Shown here one piece after another: positions 1 to 8,153 of a stretch of 64,000 nt of DNA. The notes under the pieces were generated by a model. It made no database searches and was not told where the DNA came from. It saw only the letters and a list, made by a program, of their open reading frames with translations. This stretch comes from Paenibacillus albidus (GTDB lineage Bacteria > Bacillota > Bacilli > Paenibacillales > Paenibacillaceae): positions 1 to 64,000 of the forward strand of contig NZ_BMKR01000013.1 in assembly GCF_014644435.1 (NCBI RefSeq), given 5' to 3'. The number at the start of each line of letters is the position of its first letter. Within the stretch, counting starts at the first letter, position 1. The position numbers and the translations under genes are program-made.

Positions 1-12
1 GAGGGCTTATCC
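1..12 (+). rRNA. 23S ribosomal RNA, 3' end only
   Basis: The first twelve bases (GAGGGCTTATCC) match the usual 3' terminus of Bacillus/Paenibacillus 23S rRNA, which ends in GTCGAGGGCTT plus a few bases. A complete 5S gene follows 133 bp later in the same orientation, as expected for a 16S-23S-5S operon. Only the tip of the gene lies in the window. The 13-145 stretch is the 23S-5S spacer and shows no tRNA. Confidence 0.75.
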
Positions 13-145
13 AAATAAATATAGAACGCAAATTCGATTCGGATTCAGTTTTCAGGCGATCAAGCCTGAGCAGAGTGTCGTTCCTTTTAAAGGTCTGATA
101 TTCTCTCGCAGCGATTTTGAGGAGCGGAAGCTTCGACAAATCATG

Positions 146-262
146 TTTGGTGGCGATAGCGGAGGGGTTCCACACGTACCCATCCCGAACACGACCGTTA
201 AGCCCTCCAGCGCCGATGGTACTTGGACCGAAGGGTCCTGGGAGAGTAGGACGTCGCCAAGC
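146..262 (+). rRNA. rrf: 5S ribosomal RNA
   Basis: About 117 nt beginning TTTGGTGGCGATAGCGGAGG and ending GAGAGTAGGACGTCGCCAAGC. The ends pair (TTTGGTGGCGA with TCGCCAAGC), and the internal CCCATCCCGAACACG loop and GCGCCGATGGTACTTGG arm are the canonical 5S landmarks. It is the last gene of an rRNA operon, and a short hairpin with a T-run follows. Confidence 0.96.
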
Positions 263-274
263 ACTGAACAAAGT

Positions 275-300
275 ATGGCCCAATGGAGCCATGCTTTTTT
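275..300 (+). terminator. rRNA operon terminator
   Basis: ATGGC (275-279) pairs with GCCAT (288-292) across an 8-nt loop and is followed by GCTTTTTTT, twelve bases after the 5S gene. The stem is short but well placed. A second weak stem with a T-rich tail lies at about 331-368. Confidence 0.6.
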
Positions 301-514
301 TGTATGCATTTTTGTATACATTATTGTGAATTCCATCTCTGGAGAAGAGGGAGTTCATTATTTTTTAATTCTTTTTGTCATTAGGCAAACTCGTTTATAG
401 TACATTTGGCTCCCCGCATCTTCAATTGGTTCTCACTTTAAAAGGTGGGAATAGAGGGCTCATTCGAAAGTCACCTCCCGGGAGGCACGCTGTAACCTAG
501 GGCGGAGATCGATT

Positions 515-697
515 GAGAGCACTTTATACATCAGAATGGGCAAAAGTAGGCTCGTTTTAAGGTTTCAGTGTATTTGGTGCAGCAGGAACCGCAGCCTTAG
601 CCGGAAAGTGCCTTATGGCTATCCTTTGAATGTACAAAATACATCATGATGGAGGTTTGAGCCTCGTTTTAACCATTCTGATGTACGATATACATTA
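515..697. repeat. Structured intergenic repeat, copy A (four spaced dyads)
   Basis: Four sites of the pattern TGATGTA-N5-TACATCA start at 515 (right half only), 566, 628 and 679, so they are 51, 62 and 51 bp apart. The spacers are 32, 43 and 32 bp. The element is self-complementary over its length: TACATCAGAATGG at 527-539 is the exact complement of 673-685, AGGCTC at 548-553 pairs with 659-664, and 568-581 pairs with about 631-644. A related copy with almost the same spacing lies at 37508-37691. The rest of the 263-880 gap shows no convincing gene. The element could be a mobile repeat, a structured RNA, or both. Confidence 0.7.
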
Positions 698-880
698 GAA
701 CAGCTCGAAGGCTGGTGACGAACGCTAATCCGTATCAAACAGCACAACCTTCTAATAAACGTACCCGTTGGTCCCTTTAACATCCCCTTCTAACATGGCC
801 TTCGTAGTCTTTCTTCATATTCATAAACCAGATTCTCCTTCATTCTAATACAGTTTAAGCTTAAAGGCATCCTCTTTCCT

Positions 881-2401
881 GTGCTGCTGTGTGCCGTGTT
901 CATCCCCCATTTTGTAAAAGGATTATCCGGGCATATGTTTTCTGAAATGTTCTATACGGCTGTGTTTCTCTTTTTTATCATCTTTTTTTCGAATGGATTT
1001 CTGCACCAGTATAACTTAAGGAAAAAAGCCTCTGAGGAGTTCATTCGTCTTTGTGAATTCAGGCAAGCGAAAACAGTCTATGGTCATGGGACAAGAAGCG
1101 GAGTGATTGCCGAACATATTCTTCTCAGGATCTCCTATAGCGGCAGATATAAAAATGAACTGATTATGTCCGCCATTCTTCACGATATCGGGAAATCATT
1201 AATTCCCTCCTTTATTCTGAAGAAACGGGGGGCCCTGTCGCTGACAGAAGAGAAAGAATACGAGTCGCACAGCGATAAAGGTGCAGAGGTTGTCCTGAAT
1301 ATTACGGGCAACAAAAAGATTGCCGACTGGATTAAATACCACCACGAGCGTTATGACGGAAAAGGATTTCCAGTAGGGCTAAAGGGTAAGGAAATTCCAT
1401 TCGAATCCAGAATAATAAGCCTGTGCAATCAACTGGATCATCTGATGCTTAAATACAGCAGGGACGAGCATGTTCTAAATATGCTGCAGGAATACGCCGG
1501 CAAGATACTGGATCCGCGGTTGGTCAGTTATTTGGAGCCGGCCGATATCCGGTTGCTCCGCAGCCGTCTGGTCTACAATGAAGAGACGGAAGAGCAGCAA
1601 CCGGAAGAGGAGGAGAGCTACAGCGAGAATGAGGCCTTTATAGGTAAAACCATTCTGGTGAAATACCCGGCTGCTGGGTATCTTAACGACATGCCGCCGC
1701 AGGATGTGGCGGAAGACATAACCAGGCTGGCCGACCGCGCGCTCTGTACGGAACATAGTTTTCACGAGGTGGTGAAGGGCGCAGGTACAACCTATGAGGC
1801 GCATTTCTACCCGGAGCAGGGGCTGGTCACCATTGTAATGACTGATATTACTCCTGCAATCCTTTATCGGGAGACGATGCACCGCAATATTTTGCGCTCC
1901 TACAAGGATGTTATTGAAACGTTGTCCAACAGCAAAGTGGATATTTGCTTAACCAAGGAAGAGCTTGAAGAGCGGCTGGGGAACTATATCGATTCCATGC
2001 AGGTCCAGACCAAAGCGGATGTATCCGTCAGCCGCGCCTTTGTAGCCGATTATTATGCGGACAGGGAGGATTCCAAGCGGCTGATGCATATCAAGCTTGC
2101 CGTCTCCGAAGGGGTTACCAATCTTATCAAGCATGCTGTTCTCGGCAAAGTTTCTTTATATGACAAGAATGGAACTCTTCAGGTGTATATATCGGACAAA
2201 GGCTCAGGTATTGCCCTGCATGAGCTGCCCAAGACCATTCTGGTCTCGGGTTACAGCAGCAAACGTTCCATGGGCAAAGGTTTTGCGCTAATCCATGCCA
2301 CTGCCGATCATGTGTCACTGCATACGAATACCAAAGGGACTTCTTTATTAATCGAGTTTCACCCCGGCTTTAATGTTAGAAAAGAAGGGAAACCGTTGTA
2401 A
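881..2401 (+). CDS. Membrane HD-GYP phosphohydrolase fused to an RsbW-type ATPase domain
   Basis: The 506-aa frame has an N-terminal hydrophobic segment (about 24-37), then an HD-GYP domain. The HD pair is H101-D102 and the HHExxDGxGFP signature is at 154-164, a slight variant of HHExxDGxGYP. HD-GYP domains normally hydrolyse cyclic di-GMP. An acidic linker at about 236-250 leads to a middle region. The C terminus (about 400-495) resembles an anti-sigma-factor HATPase, with an N-box around SEGVTNLIKHA and a DKGSG G-box. The 5' end is doubtful. The assigned GTG has no good ribosome binding site, and the frame runs upstream through another hydrophobic stretch to a stop at 824 without a clear start. 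The gene may therefore be 5'-truncated by a rearrangement next to the rRNA operon. Confidence 0.8.
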   Translation: MLLCAVFIPHFVKGLSGHMFSEMFYTAVFLFFIIFFSNGFLHQYNLRKKASEEFIRLCEFRQAKTVYGHGTRSGVIAEHILLRISYSGRYKNELIMSAILHDIGKSLIPSFILKKRGALSLTEEKEYESHSDKGAEVVLNITGNKKIADWIKYHHERYDGKGFPVGLKGKEIPFESRIISLCNQLDHLMLKYSRDEHVLNMLQEYAGKILDPRLVSYLEPADIRLLRSRLVYNEETEEQQPEEEESYSENEAFIGKTILVKYPAAGYLNDMPPQDVAEDITRLADRALCTEHSFHEVVKGAGTTYEAHFYPEQGLVTIVMTDITPAILYRETMHRNILRSYKDVIETLSNSKVDICLTKEELEERLGNYIDSMQVQTKADVSVSRAFVADYYADREDSKRLMHIKLAVSEGVTNLIKHAVLGKVSLYDKNGTLQVYISDKGSGIALHELPKTILVSGYSSKRSMGKGFALIHATADHVSLHTNTKGTSLLIEFHPGFNVRKEGKPL

Positions 2402-2433
2402 TCACAACCTGTATACTGCAAGCGAAAATAACA

Positions 2434-2484
2434 AGCAAATCAGGCCGTTCTCATGGGAGAGGGGGCACTGGTTTGCTTTTTTTA
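2434..2484 (+). terminator. Terminator after the HD-GYP gene
   Basis: AGCAAATCAG (2434-2443) pairs over ten bases with CTGGTTTGCT (2468-2477), with one G-T pair, and is followed by seven T residues. Confidence 0.75.
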
Positions 2485-2551
2485 TCTATAAAAACCAGCT
2501 GTGGCGGGCATAATGAAGCCATCCTGATGCAAAGGAGCGGTTTGGAAGAGA

Positions 2552-3910
2552 ATGAATCGGGACCGAATGGCTTTGTATTTACGGAAAGCAGGCATAATTC
2601 TGGCAGCAGTTCTCGGGAGTTTGGCCTTATTCCTCTGGCATAACTATAAGAGCATGGACATTAAGCCGCTCTTGAAGCAATATAACTTCTGGGGCTCCAG
2701 GGTTTGCTTTGGGAAAGGATACGGAACCCACCTGATTGTGGTTCAGCTGGAGTCGTTTCAAAATTTCCTGATTCATACTTCCATCCAAGGTCAGCCGCTG
2801 ACCCCGGTTATCAATAAGCTATCAGCGGAGAGTTTGTATTTCCCGCACATCTTTCAGCAAATTGGCCGCGGCAATACCTCCGATGCCGAATTCATCAGCA
2901 ATACCTCCATCTATCCGGTGGGGGCGGTTGCGATGTCTAAGAAATATGGGGACCGGGAGTTTCCCAGTCTGGCGAGATTGATGCGTCAGAGGGGATATGT
3001 TGCGAATACGTTCCATGTGAATGATGTGAGCTTTTGGGACCGGAATCAAATGTATCCGGCGCTCGGCTTCGATACTTTTTATGACCGGCGGTATTTTCCA
3101 CATATGAAGTTCAGCCGGTTTGGTGCCTCGGATGAGGATCTATACCGGGTAGGCATCAACAAGCTGAAGACTTTGGATAAACGTCAGAAGAATTTTTATG
3201 CCCAGTTTGTGACCGCCTCCAGCCATTCTCCTTTCACAATACCAAAGAACAGCAAGCGCTTGAAGCTGAACGAAACGTTAAAAGGCGGACCGTTAAGAGA
3301 GTATCTTACCGCTGTAAATTATGCCGATTATGCGCTGGGTACCTTTATTGATAAACTTAAAGAAACAGGATTGTGGGATAAAAGCGTCCTGGTCGTCTAT
3401 GGGGACCATTTTGGCTTAAACAAAAAGAAATTTGATGCCAAAAAGCTTAGTGAGGCTTTGGGCATTCCATATCACAAGCAAATCAGTACCTTTAATGTGC
3501 CGCTGATGATCCATCTGCCGGGGCAACTCCACGGCAAAATCATTAAACAGACCGGGGGACAAGTCGACATTCTGCCTACGGTTGCCAATATTATGGGCAT
3601 TGACCTGAAGGCTGAAGCCTTTACGGCTTTTGGGCAAGACTTATTGAATGTGGATCATAATGTCGTTGGGATGCGTTATTATTTGCCGACAGGATCCTTT
3701 TTTAATAATGAAGTGCTTTTCATTCCCGGGGAAAAAGGGTTCGCTGACGGGACGGCAACTTCGATCAGAACCCTGCAGCGGGTTGAAGACATTGCCCCCT
3801 ACAAATCGGATTATGACGATATCATTCAAAGGATGAAGAGCTCTGATCGATATGTGAAGCAGCTGCCTATTCGCCGTAAAGAAATTGAAGGGCCGGATAT
3901 AGATGAATAG
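2552..3910 (+). CDS. LTA synthase/phosphoglycerol transferase family protein, shortened membrane domain
   Basis: A 452-aa alkaline-phosphatase-superfamily (sulfatase fold) protein of the lipoteichoic acid synthase type. E67 in VVQLESFQNF matches the metal-binding Glu. T109 in GRGNTSDAEF matches the catalytic Thr that takes glycerol phosphate from phosphatidylglycerol. The metal-binding Asp-His pair is in VYGDHFGL. LtaS proteins usually have about 640 residues and five membrane helices, but this one has a single helix (about 13-29) before the extracellular domain. The ATG follows AAAGGAGCGG at 2530-2539. It may be a primase-like or modified transferase, or a gene that has lost its 5' part. The gene stands between two terminators. 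Confidence 0.83.
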   Translation: MNRDRMALYLRKAGIILAAVLGSLALFLWHNYKSMDIKPLLKQYNFWGSRVCFGKGYGTHLIVVQLESFQNFLIHTSIQGQPLTPVINKLSAESLYFPHIFQQIGRGNTSDAEFISNTSIYPVGAVAMSKKYGDREFPSLARLMRQRGYVANTFHVNDVSFWDRNQMYPALGFDTFYDRRYFPHMKFSRFGASDEDLYRVGINKLKTLDKRQKNFYAQFVTASSHSPFTIPKNSKRLKLNETLKGGPLREYLTAVNYADYALGTFIDKLKETGLWDKSVLVVYGDHFGLNKKKFDAKKLSEALGIPYHKQISTFNVPLMIHLPGQLHGKIIKQTGGQVDILPTVANIMGIDLKAEAFTAFGQDLLNVDHNVVGMRYYLPTGSFFNNEVLFIPGEKGFADGTATSIRTLQRVEDIAPYKSDYDDIIQRMKSSDRYVKQLPIRRKEIEGPDIDE

Positions 3911-3962
3911 GGAGCTGTGCGGTAAAAATCAGGAGAAACCGCAGATGGCCCAAAACGCAAAG

Positions 3963-4008
3963 CAGCGATTCTCCGGGTAACGGGAGAATCGCTGTTTTGC
4001 TGTCTTTT
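3963..4008 (+). terminator. Terminator after the LTA-synthase-like gene
   Basis: A perfect 12-bp stem, CAGCGATTCTCC (3963-3974) with GGAGAATCGCTG (3983-3994), is followed by a T-rich stretch. It can also serve the convergent gene ending at 4047. Confidence 0.85.
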
Positions 4009-4046
4009 GGCGTGAAAATGCCTGCTTTGGGGTCTGTCTCTTGAGG

Positions 4047-4568
4047 TTACGCCTCTACTGGATCCGGTCTCTTCACTTGAAGCGGAGGAGGGATAAGCCA
4101 GCCCTTTTTCTTGTTCATCTGCAGAATTTTAACGCCTAATCCTGTTTTGGTGAGATGGTATTTGGCAAATAAGGCACCGATATCTTCTCTGATCGACTGC
4201 CCCATGGCCTGGCTGCAGGCGACCAATCCGGCTGCATTATCCGCAGCGATTTTGGCGGCAATCTCCGGATCGGTAAAACGGGCGCCCACAGGAATATCCT
4301 CAAGCTTCGCTTCGGGTCTGTTAGGCATTATAGGTGCTGAAGCAATGCCGTTATCTGCCAAAAGCTTATCGCATTCACTGACCTCCAGCTCGGCTTGATC
4401 AATTAAGGTATTCAACACTTTTTTCAGATCATGATCACCGGCATGAATCAAATAGGCCCGGTAACAGGAGATTGCGCCCTTCGCTACTGTGGAGGCCGAC
4501 CACACATTGAAGATTTCTCCATAATGCATCGGTTCTTCTTTGGGATTGCCACCTAAGATACCTGTCAT
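4047..4568 (-). CDS. DUF3231 family protein
   Basis: A 173-aa protein read from the ATG at 4568, eight bases after an AAAGGAG site. An upstream in-frame ATG at 4691 lacks a comparable site. The helical sequence with spaced His, Glu and Asp residues resembles DUF3231, a ferritin-like four-helix family common in spore formers and related to CotF-type coat proteins. The conserved features are the early Trp-Ser-rich segment, the acidic helix with the EVSECDKLL core, and the late MGQSIREDIGALF helix. No signal peptide or membrane segment is seen. The function is unknown. A link to spores is inferred from the family only. Confidence 0.75.
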   Translation of the reverse strand: MTGILGGNPKEEPMHYGEIFNVWSASTVAKGAISCYRAYLIHAGDHDLKKVLNTLIDQAELEVSECDKLLADNGIASAPIMPNRPEAKLEDIPVGARFTDPEIAAKIAADNAAGLVACSQAMGQSIREDIGALFAKYHLTKTGLGVKILQMNKKKGWLIPPPLQVKRPDPVEA

Positions 4569-4704
4569 ATACATGCTCCTTTGGTTTGTGGATTTTAACA
4601 AGTGTAGTATCCCTAGATACACAAATATTATACCGCCGGCATGTTTTGGTTCCTGCAGGTGCAAACTTGGAAGAACCATCTGAAGCAGCAAGGAGTGCAG
4701 GGAT

Positions 4705-5961
4705 ATGAGTGATAAATGGGTGATGGATTCTATTCGTAAGCTTGCCAGACCGCTTAGAAAAGAAGAAACGTTAGCGGGCCTGTTGAATGAGGCCGGAAAC
4801 GCTAAATATGTACTGCTGGGTGAGGCCTCACATGGAACCTCGGAATATTACAGTGTCCGCACGGAGCTCTCCAAACGTCTGATTGCCGAACAAGGATTCC
4901 GGTTCATCGCCGTAGAAGGGGATTGGCCCTCCTGCTACACCTTGAACCGTTATATTAAAGGTTATACCGGTCCTGGTGCCGCGTTGTCCGATTTCAACCG
5001 CTGGCCTTCATGGATGTGGGCCAACCAGGAAATCCGGGATTTGGCGGAGTGGCTGCGCGACTTCAACAAGGATAAACCGGATGCAGACAAGGCCGGTTTT
5101 TACGGGATGGACGTCTACAGCCTTTGGGAATCTATGGATGAGATACTAAAGTATCTCGCCGCCAGGGGCAGCGTGGATCTGGAGGCGGCAGAAAGGGCTT
5201 TTGAGTGTTTTGAGCCCTATACCAGAGATGAGCAATCGTATGGGGTTTCAGCTTCTCTATATGGAGAGGGCTGCGAGGAAGAGGTTATTGCGCTGTTAAG
5301 TAAACTTCAGGGCCAATGGAAAAGCGCAAATCAGGATGACCAGGAGGAGGCGTTAAGCGCCGAGTTAAACGCTATGGCGGTAAAAGGGGCCGAAGCGTAT
5401 TACCGGACCATGATACGCCATGACTCGGAATCCTGGAACATCCGGGACCGCCATATGGTGTCGGCACTGGAGAAGCTGATGGAATTCTACGGAGAAAAAA
5501 CGCGCGCTTTGGTCTGGGCTCATAATACCCATATCGGAGATGCCCGGGCAACGGATATGGCGCAGGACGAAATGATTAACGTTGGGCAGCTGCTGCGGGA
5601 AAAGCACGGCAGCGACGTCTACGCGATTGGCTTCGGTTCGTATCAGGGCACAGTGACAGCAGGAAGATCATGGGGAGCTGTCCCGGAGACCATGAATGTC
5701 CCGCCAGCGATCACCAATAGCTGGGAGGAGCTTCTGCACAGGGACGGTGCCGAGGACAAGCTGCTTATGTTTCATAACGAGGAGAGGACGGTACTCGATG
5801 AGGTGATGGTTGGCCACCGGGCCATTGGCGTCGTGTACCATCCCGAGCGGGAGAGAGGCAATTACGTGCCCACCGTGATTTCAAAACGTTACGACGCTTT
5901 TATTTATCTGGACCAAACAAAAGCGTTGGTGCCGCTGAGGGTGGAGGCGGGCCAGGTGTAG
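4705..5961 (+). CDS. Erythromycin esterase family protein
   Basis: 418 aa, the usual length of the EreA/EreB/EreC superfamily. The conserved active-site segments are present: E40 and H43 in LLGEASHGTSEYY, E71 in AVEGDWP, and later the two His residues of WAHNTHIGD. In characterised Ere enzymes the early His acts as general base in opening the macrolide lactone. Many Bacillota relatives (the succinoglycan-biosynthesis-like or YbfO-type group) do not confer resistance, so the substrate is uncertain. AAGGAG at 4689-4694 precedes the ATG. No signal peptide is visible, so a cytoplasmic enzyme is expected. The gene appears to be transcribed alone. Confidence 0.88.
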   Translation: MSDKWVMDSIRKLARPLRKEETLAGLLNEAGNAKYVLLGEASHGTSEYYSVRTELSKRLIAEQGFRFIAVEGDWPSCYTLNRYIKGYTGPGAALSDFNRWPSWMWANQEIRDLAEWLRDFNKDKPDADKAGFYGMDVYSLWESMDEILKYLAARGSVDLEAAERAFECFEPYTRDEQSYGVSASLYGEGCEEEVIALLSKLQGQWKSANQDDQEEALSAELNAMAVKGAEAYYRTMIRHDSESWNIRDRHMVSALEKLMEFYGEKTRALVWAHNTHIGDARATDMAQDEMINVGQLLREKHGSDVYAIGFGSYQGTVTAGRSWGAVPETMNVPPAITNSWEELLHRDGAEDKLLMFHNEERTVLDEVMVGHRAIGVVYHPERERGNYVPTVISKRYDAFIYLDQTKALVPLRVEAGQV

Positions 5962-5967
5962 TTTACA

Positions 5968-5997
5968 GGATAAAATGCAAAGCTCCTTCTCATACTA
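5968..5997 (+). promoter_or_regulatory. Candidate sigma-G (forespore) promoter
   Basis: GGATA (5968-5972), 18 bases, then CATACTA (5991-5997). The -10 matches the sigma-G pattern CATNMTA exactly, and the -35 matches GMATR at four of five positions. The spacing is the sigma-G optimum. It lies 26 bases before the start of the small gene at 6023. Confidence 0.5.
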
Positions 5998-6022
5998 GGG
6001 GAAGACGATGGAGGTGAATATC

Positions 6023-6196
6023 ATGCCCAAAAACAGTGCCGATCCCAAAATGGACCGTGCAGATAACCGTGCGGACAAAAAAAACAATCAACAAAATAAA
6101 GCCCATTTTACTGAAGAACCACAGACTTTAACTAACAGTAAATTAGCCGATTATGTCCCGAGTCTTAATGGAGTTACCAAAAATGAAACAACCTGA
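6023..6196 (+). CDS. Small hydrophilic protein, possible minor spore protein
   Basis: 57 aa, very rich in Asn, Asp, Lys, Gln and Thr, with no Cys, no Trp and no hydrophobic core. GGAGGTG at 6010-6016 places the start at the ATG at 6023 rather than the one at 6008. I do not recognise the family. Composition and size resemble the minor small acid-soluble spore proteins, and a sigma-G-like promoter stands directly upstream, which fits expression in the forespore. A strong terminator follows. The spore role is an inference. Confidence 0.7.
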   Translation: MPKNSADPKMDRADNRADKKNNQQNKAHFTEEPQTLTNSKLADYVPSLNGVTKNETT

Positions 6197-6201
6197 GTAG
6201 C

Positions 6202-6243
6202 AAAAGGCTGCTCTTAGTCGCTTCTGACGAAAAGCAGCCTTTT
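6202..6243. terminator. Bidirectional terminator
   Basis: AAAAGGCTGCT (6202-6212) pairs with AGCAGCCTTTT (6232-6242). T-runs lie outside the stem on both strands, so it serves the small gene ending at 6196 and the convergent GH13 gene ending at 6259. Confidence 0.88.
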
Positions 6244-6258
6244 TTGTTAAACTGAATC

Positions 6259-8031
6259 CTACTCTTGCGTTTGCTCTTTGACCAGAATCTTGAAGCAAAA
6301 CGGCTCAAGATGAACCTGTAAGTGATCTTCCGCAGCGTCAACCGGCTCTCCGTTCAGAGCGTCCCGCCAACGTCCCTCCAAAGCAAGAGAGAGGGAAGCG
6401 GGCTGCTCGGAAGGGTTCATCCAAATCGTGAAATGGGAATGCTCATCCCGGCGTTCGTAGACAAAAGGGCGCTCCTGTTCTTCTGCCTTTAAGAACCGGA
6501 AACGGCCGGTACGCAAGGCCGGGAATTCCTTGCGTAAATGGATTAGAAGCTTGTAGCATTCGAAAAGGTCCCGGTTCTGTTCCTCCTCTTCCCATATCAT
6601 GCACTTGCGGCAATCCGGGTCGGCTTCTCCTTCCAGCCCGATTTCGTCTCCGTAAAAGATACAAGGCGTACCGGTAAAGGTGAACAAAAAGGCGATCGCA
6701 AGCTTGAGCTTTTGAGAGTCCCCTTCCAATAAAGTGAGAATACGCGGGGTATCGTGGCTGGCCAGCAGGTTGAACAGCACCTCATTGGCCTGCTGTGGAT
6801 AACGCATCAACAGATGGCTGATATGGGCGGCGAAAGTTCGGGCGTCGAGCTCACTGTTGCGGATATATTCAATCAAACGGTCGGAAAGCGGATAATTCAT
6901 GACGGAATCGAACTGGTCGCCTTGCAGCCAGCGCAAGGAATCATTCCACACTTCCCCGATAATGTATGCCTCAGGATTGATGTCTTTGACGAGCTTGCGG
7001 AAGTCCCTCCAGAAGGCATGGTCGATTTCATTGGCAACATCCAGGCGCCAGCCGTCGATCCCCACCTCTTGTAACCAGTACCCGGCTATATCCAGCAGAA
7101 ATTCCCTGGTTTCGGGATTCGAGGTATTCAGCTTAGGCATTTGGGCAAAAAACCCGAAAGCGTCATAGTTCGGATTTCCTTCTCTGACTTCTACAGGATA
7201 ACTGTGAATGTGAAACCAGCCGGCAAATTTGGATAACTCCCCATGTTCGATCACATCCCGGAATTGGGGGGACTTGGCACTGATATGGTTAAATACCGCG
7301 TCCAGTACAACCCTTATTTGTCTGGAATGCGCCGCTTTAACGAATGTTTTCAGCAGCTCAAGGTCACCGAAATGAGGGTCTACCTTTTTATAATCCGTCG
7401 TGTCATATTTATGATTGCTTGGCGCCTCAAAAATGGGGGTCAGATAAATTGCGGTAATCCCAAGGTCGGCCAAATAATCCAGATGATCGATAATCCCCTG
7501 GATATCCCCTCCAAAGAAGCTTTCAGTTGCAGGTTTCTCTCCCCAGATCGAAATTTCTTTTGGATCATTGTCCGGATCGCCATTGGCAAAACGTTCGGGC
7601 ATAATTTGATAGAATATGGCTGACTTTGCCCACTCCGGTGCTCTAAACAAGTCAATCTCATGAATATAGGGACGATCATAATATCCGCCCGGCGGTCCCG
7701 GCTGTTGCCTGAATATCCCCGTCTCAATCATCCAGACCGTCTCATCTCCGGAATGAAAGCGGAAACCGTAAGAAAAACGCCTGTGTTCAGGCTTCACCGA
7801 TACTTCCCAGTAATCAAAAAATTGGTCTGTGGCCACTTTCAGCATCTTCTGCTCGTGATGGTAAGTGTCCCAATCGTATTTATCGCCGGTCACGGCAATA
7901 ACTTCATTAACATTGTCCGCTTTTGTCCTGACGCGCAGGTGGAAGGTATCCTTGTCGTAGAGATAGGCCCAGTTGCTGTGAGGAACGTGGTGCAGACATT
8001 CAAGCTGTATATTCGTTTCGTTTGCATGCAT
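6259..8031 (-). CDS. GH13 neopullulanase/cyclomaltodextrinase-type amylase
   Basis: 590 aa, the typical length of the maltogenic amylase/neopullulanase/cyclomaltodextrinase group (GH13_20). Residues 1-125 form the N-terminal CBM34-like domain, followed by the TIM barrel. Conserved regions: region I DAVFNH (244-249), nucleophile D331 in GWRLDVANE, acid/base E360 in IIGEVWND, and transition-state D427 in LLASHDTPR. The family splits cyclodextrins, pullulan and maltodextrins. There is no signal peptide, so it is probably cytoplasmic and acts on imported maltodextrins. The start is supported by GGGAGGGA five bases upstream. No maltose transporter is adjacent. Confidence 0.92.
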   Translation of the reverse strand: MHANETNIQLECLHHVPHSNWAYLYDKDTFHLRVRTKADNVNEVIAVTGDKYDWDTYHHEQKMLKVATDQFFDYWEVSVKPEHRRFSYGFRFHSGDETVWMIETGIFRQQPGPPGGYYDRPYIHEIDLFRAPEWAKSAIFYQIMPERFANGDPDNDPKEISIWGEKPATESFFGGDIQGIIDHLDYLADLGITAIYLTPIFEAPSNHKYDTTDYKKVDPHFGDLELLKTFVKAAHSRQIRVVLDAVFNHISAKSPQFRDVIEHGELSKFAGWFHIHSYPVEVREGNPNYDAFGFFAQMPKLNTSNPETREFLLDIAGYWLQEVGIDGWRLDVANEIDHAFWRDFRKLVKDINPEAYIIGEVWNDSLRWLQGDQFDSVMNYPLSDRLIEYIRNSELDARTFAAHISHLLMRYPQQANEVLFNLLASHDTPRILTLLEGDSQKLKLAIAFLFTFTGTPCIFYGDEIGLEGEADPDCRKCMIWEEEEQNRDLFECYKLLIHLRKEFPALRTGRFRFLKAEEQERPFVYERRDEHSHFTIWMNPSEQPASLSLALEGRWRDALNGEPVDAAEDHLQVHLEPFCFKILVKEQTQE

Positions 8032-8153
8032 AAGTGTCCCTCCCGAAGATGTCTGTCAACCCTCATTGTAGCCTTTAATGAATCATTCAATTCGGATAGT
8101 CCGTCTTTGCCAATATGTAATGCTTGCAGAAGAAGGAATTGATCAATGAGGGG

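Noticed and set aside
527..685. 6S RNA gene (ssrS)
   Set aside because: The rod shape fits loosely, but I could not find the conserved central bubble or a promoter, and the related copy at 37508 argues for a repeat family.
515..697. CRISPR-like array (four 19-bp repeats with about 32-bp spacers)
   Set aside because: Only four repeats, each a dyad with a variable centre; spacers are self-complementary and have two size classes; no cas genes; the same spacing recurs at another locus.
780..836. Short leader-peptide-like frame on the minus strand with AAGGAG
   Set aside because: Only about 15 codons with no supported downstream gene on that strand.
4705..5961. Calling the gene a macrolide-resistance determinant
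   Set aside because: Active-site residues fit the Ere superfamily, but many Bacillota members are not resistance enzymes and there is no mobile context.
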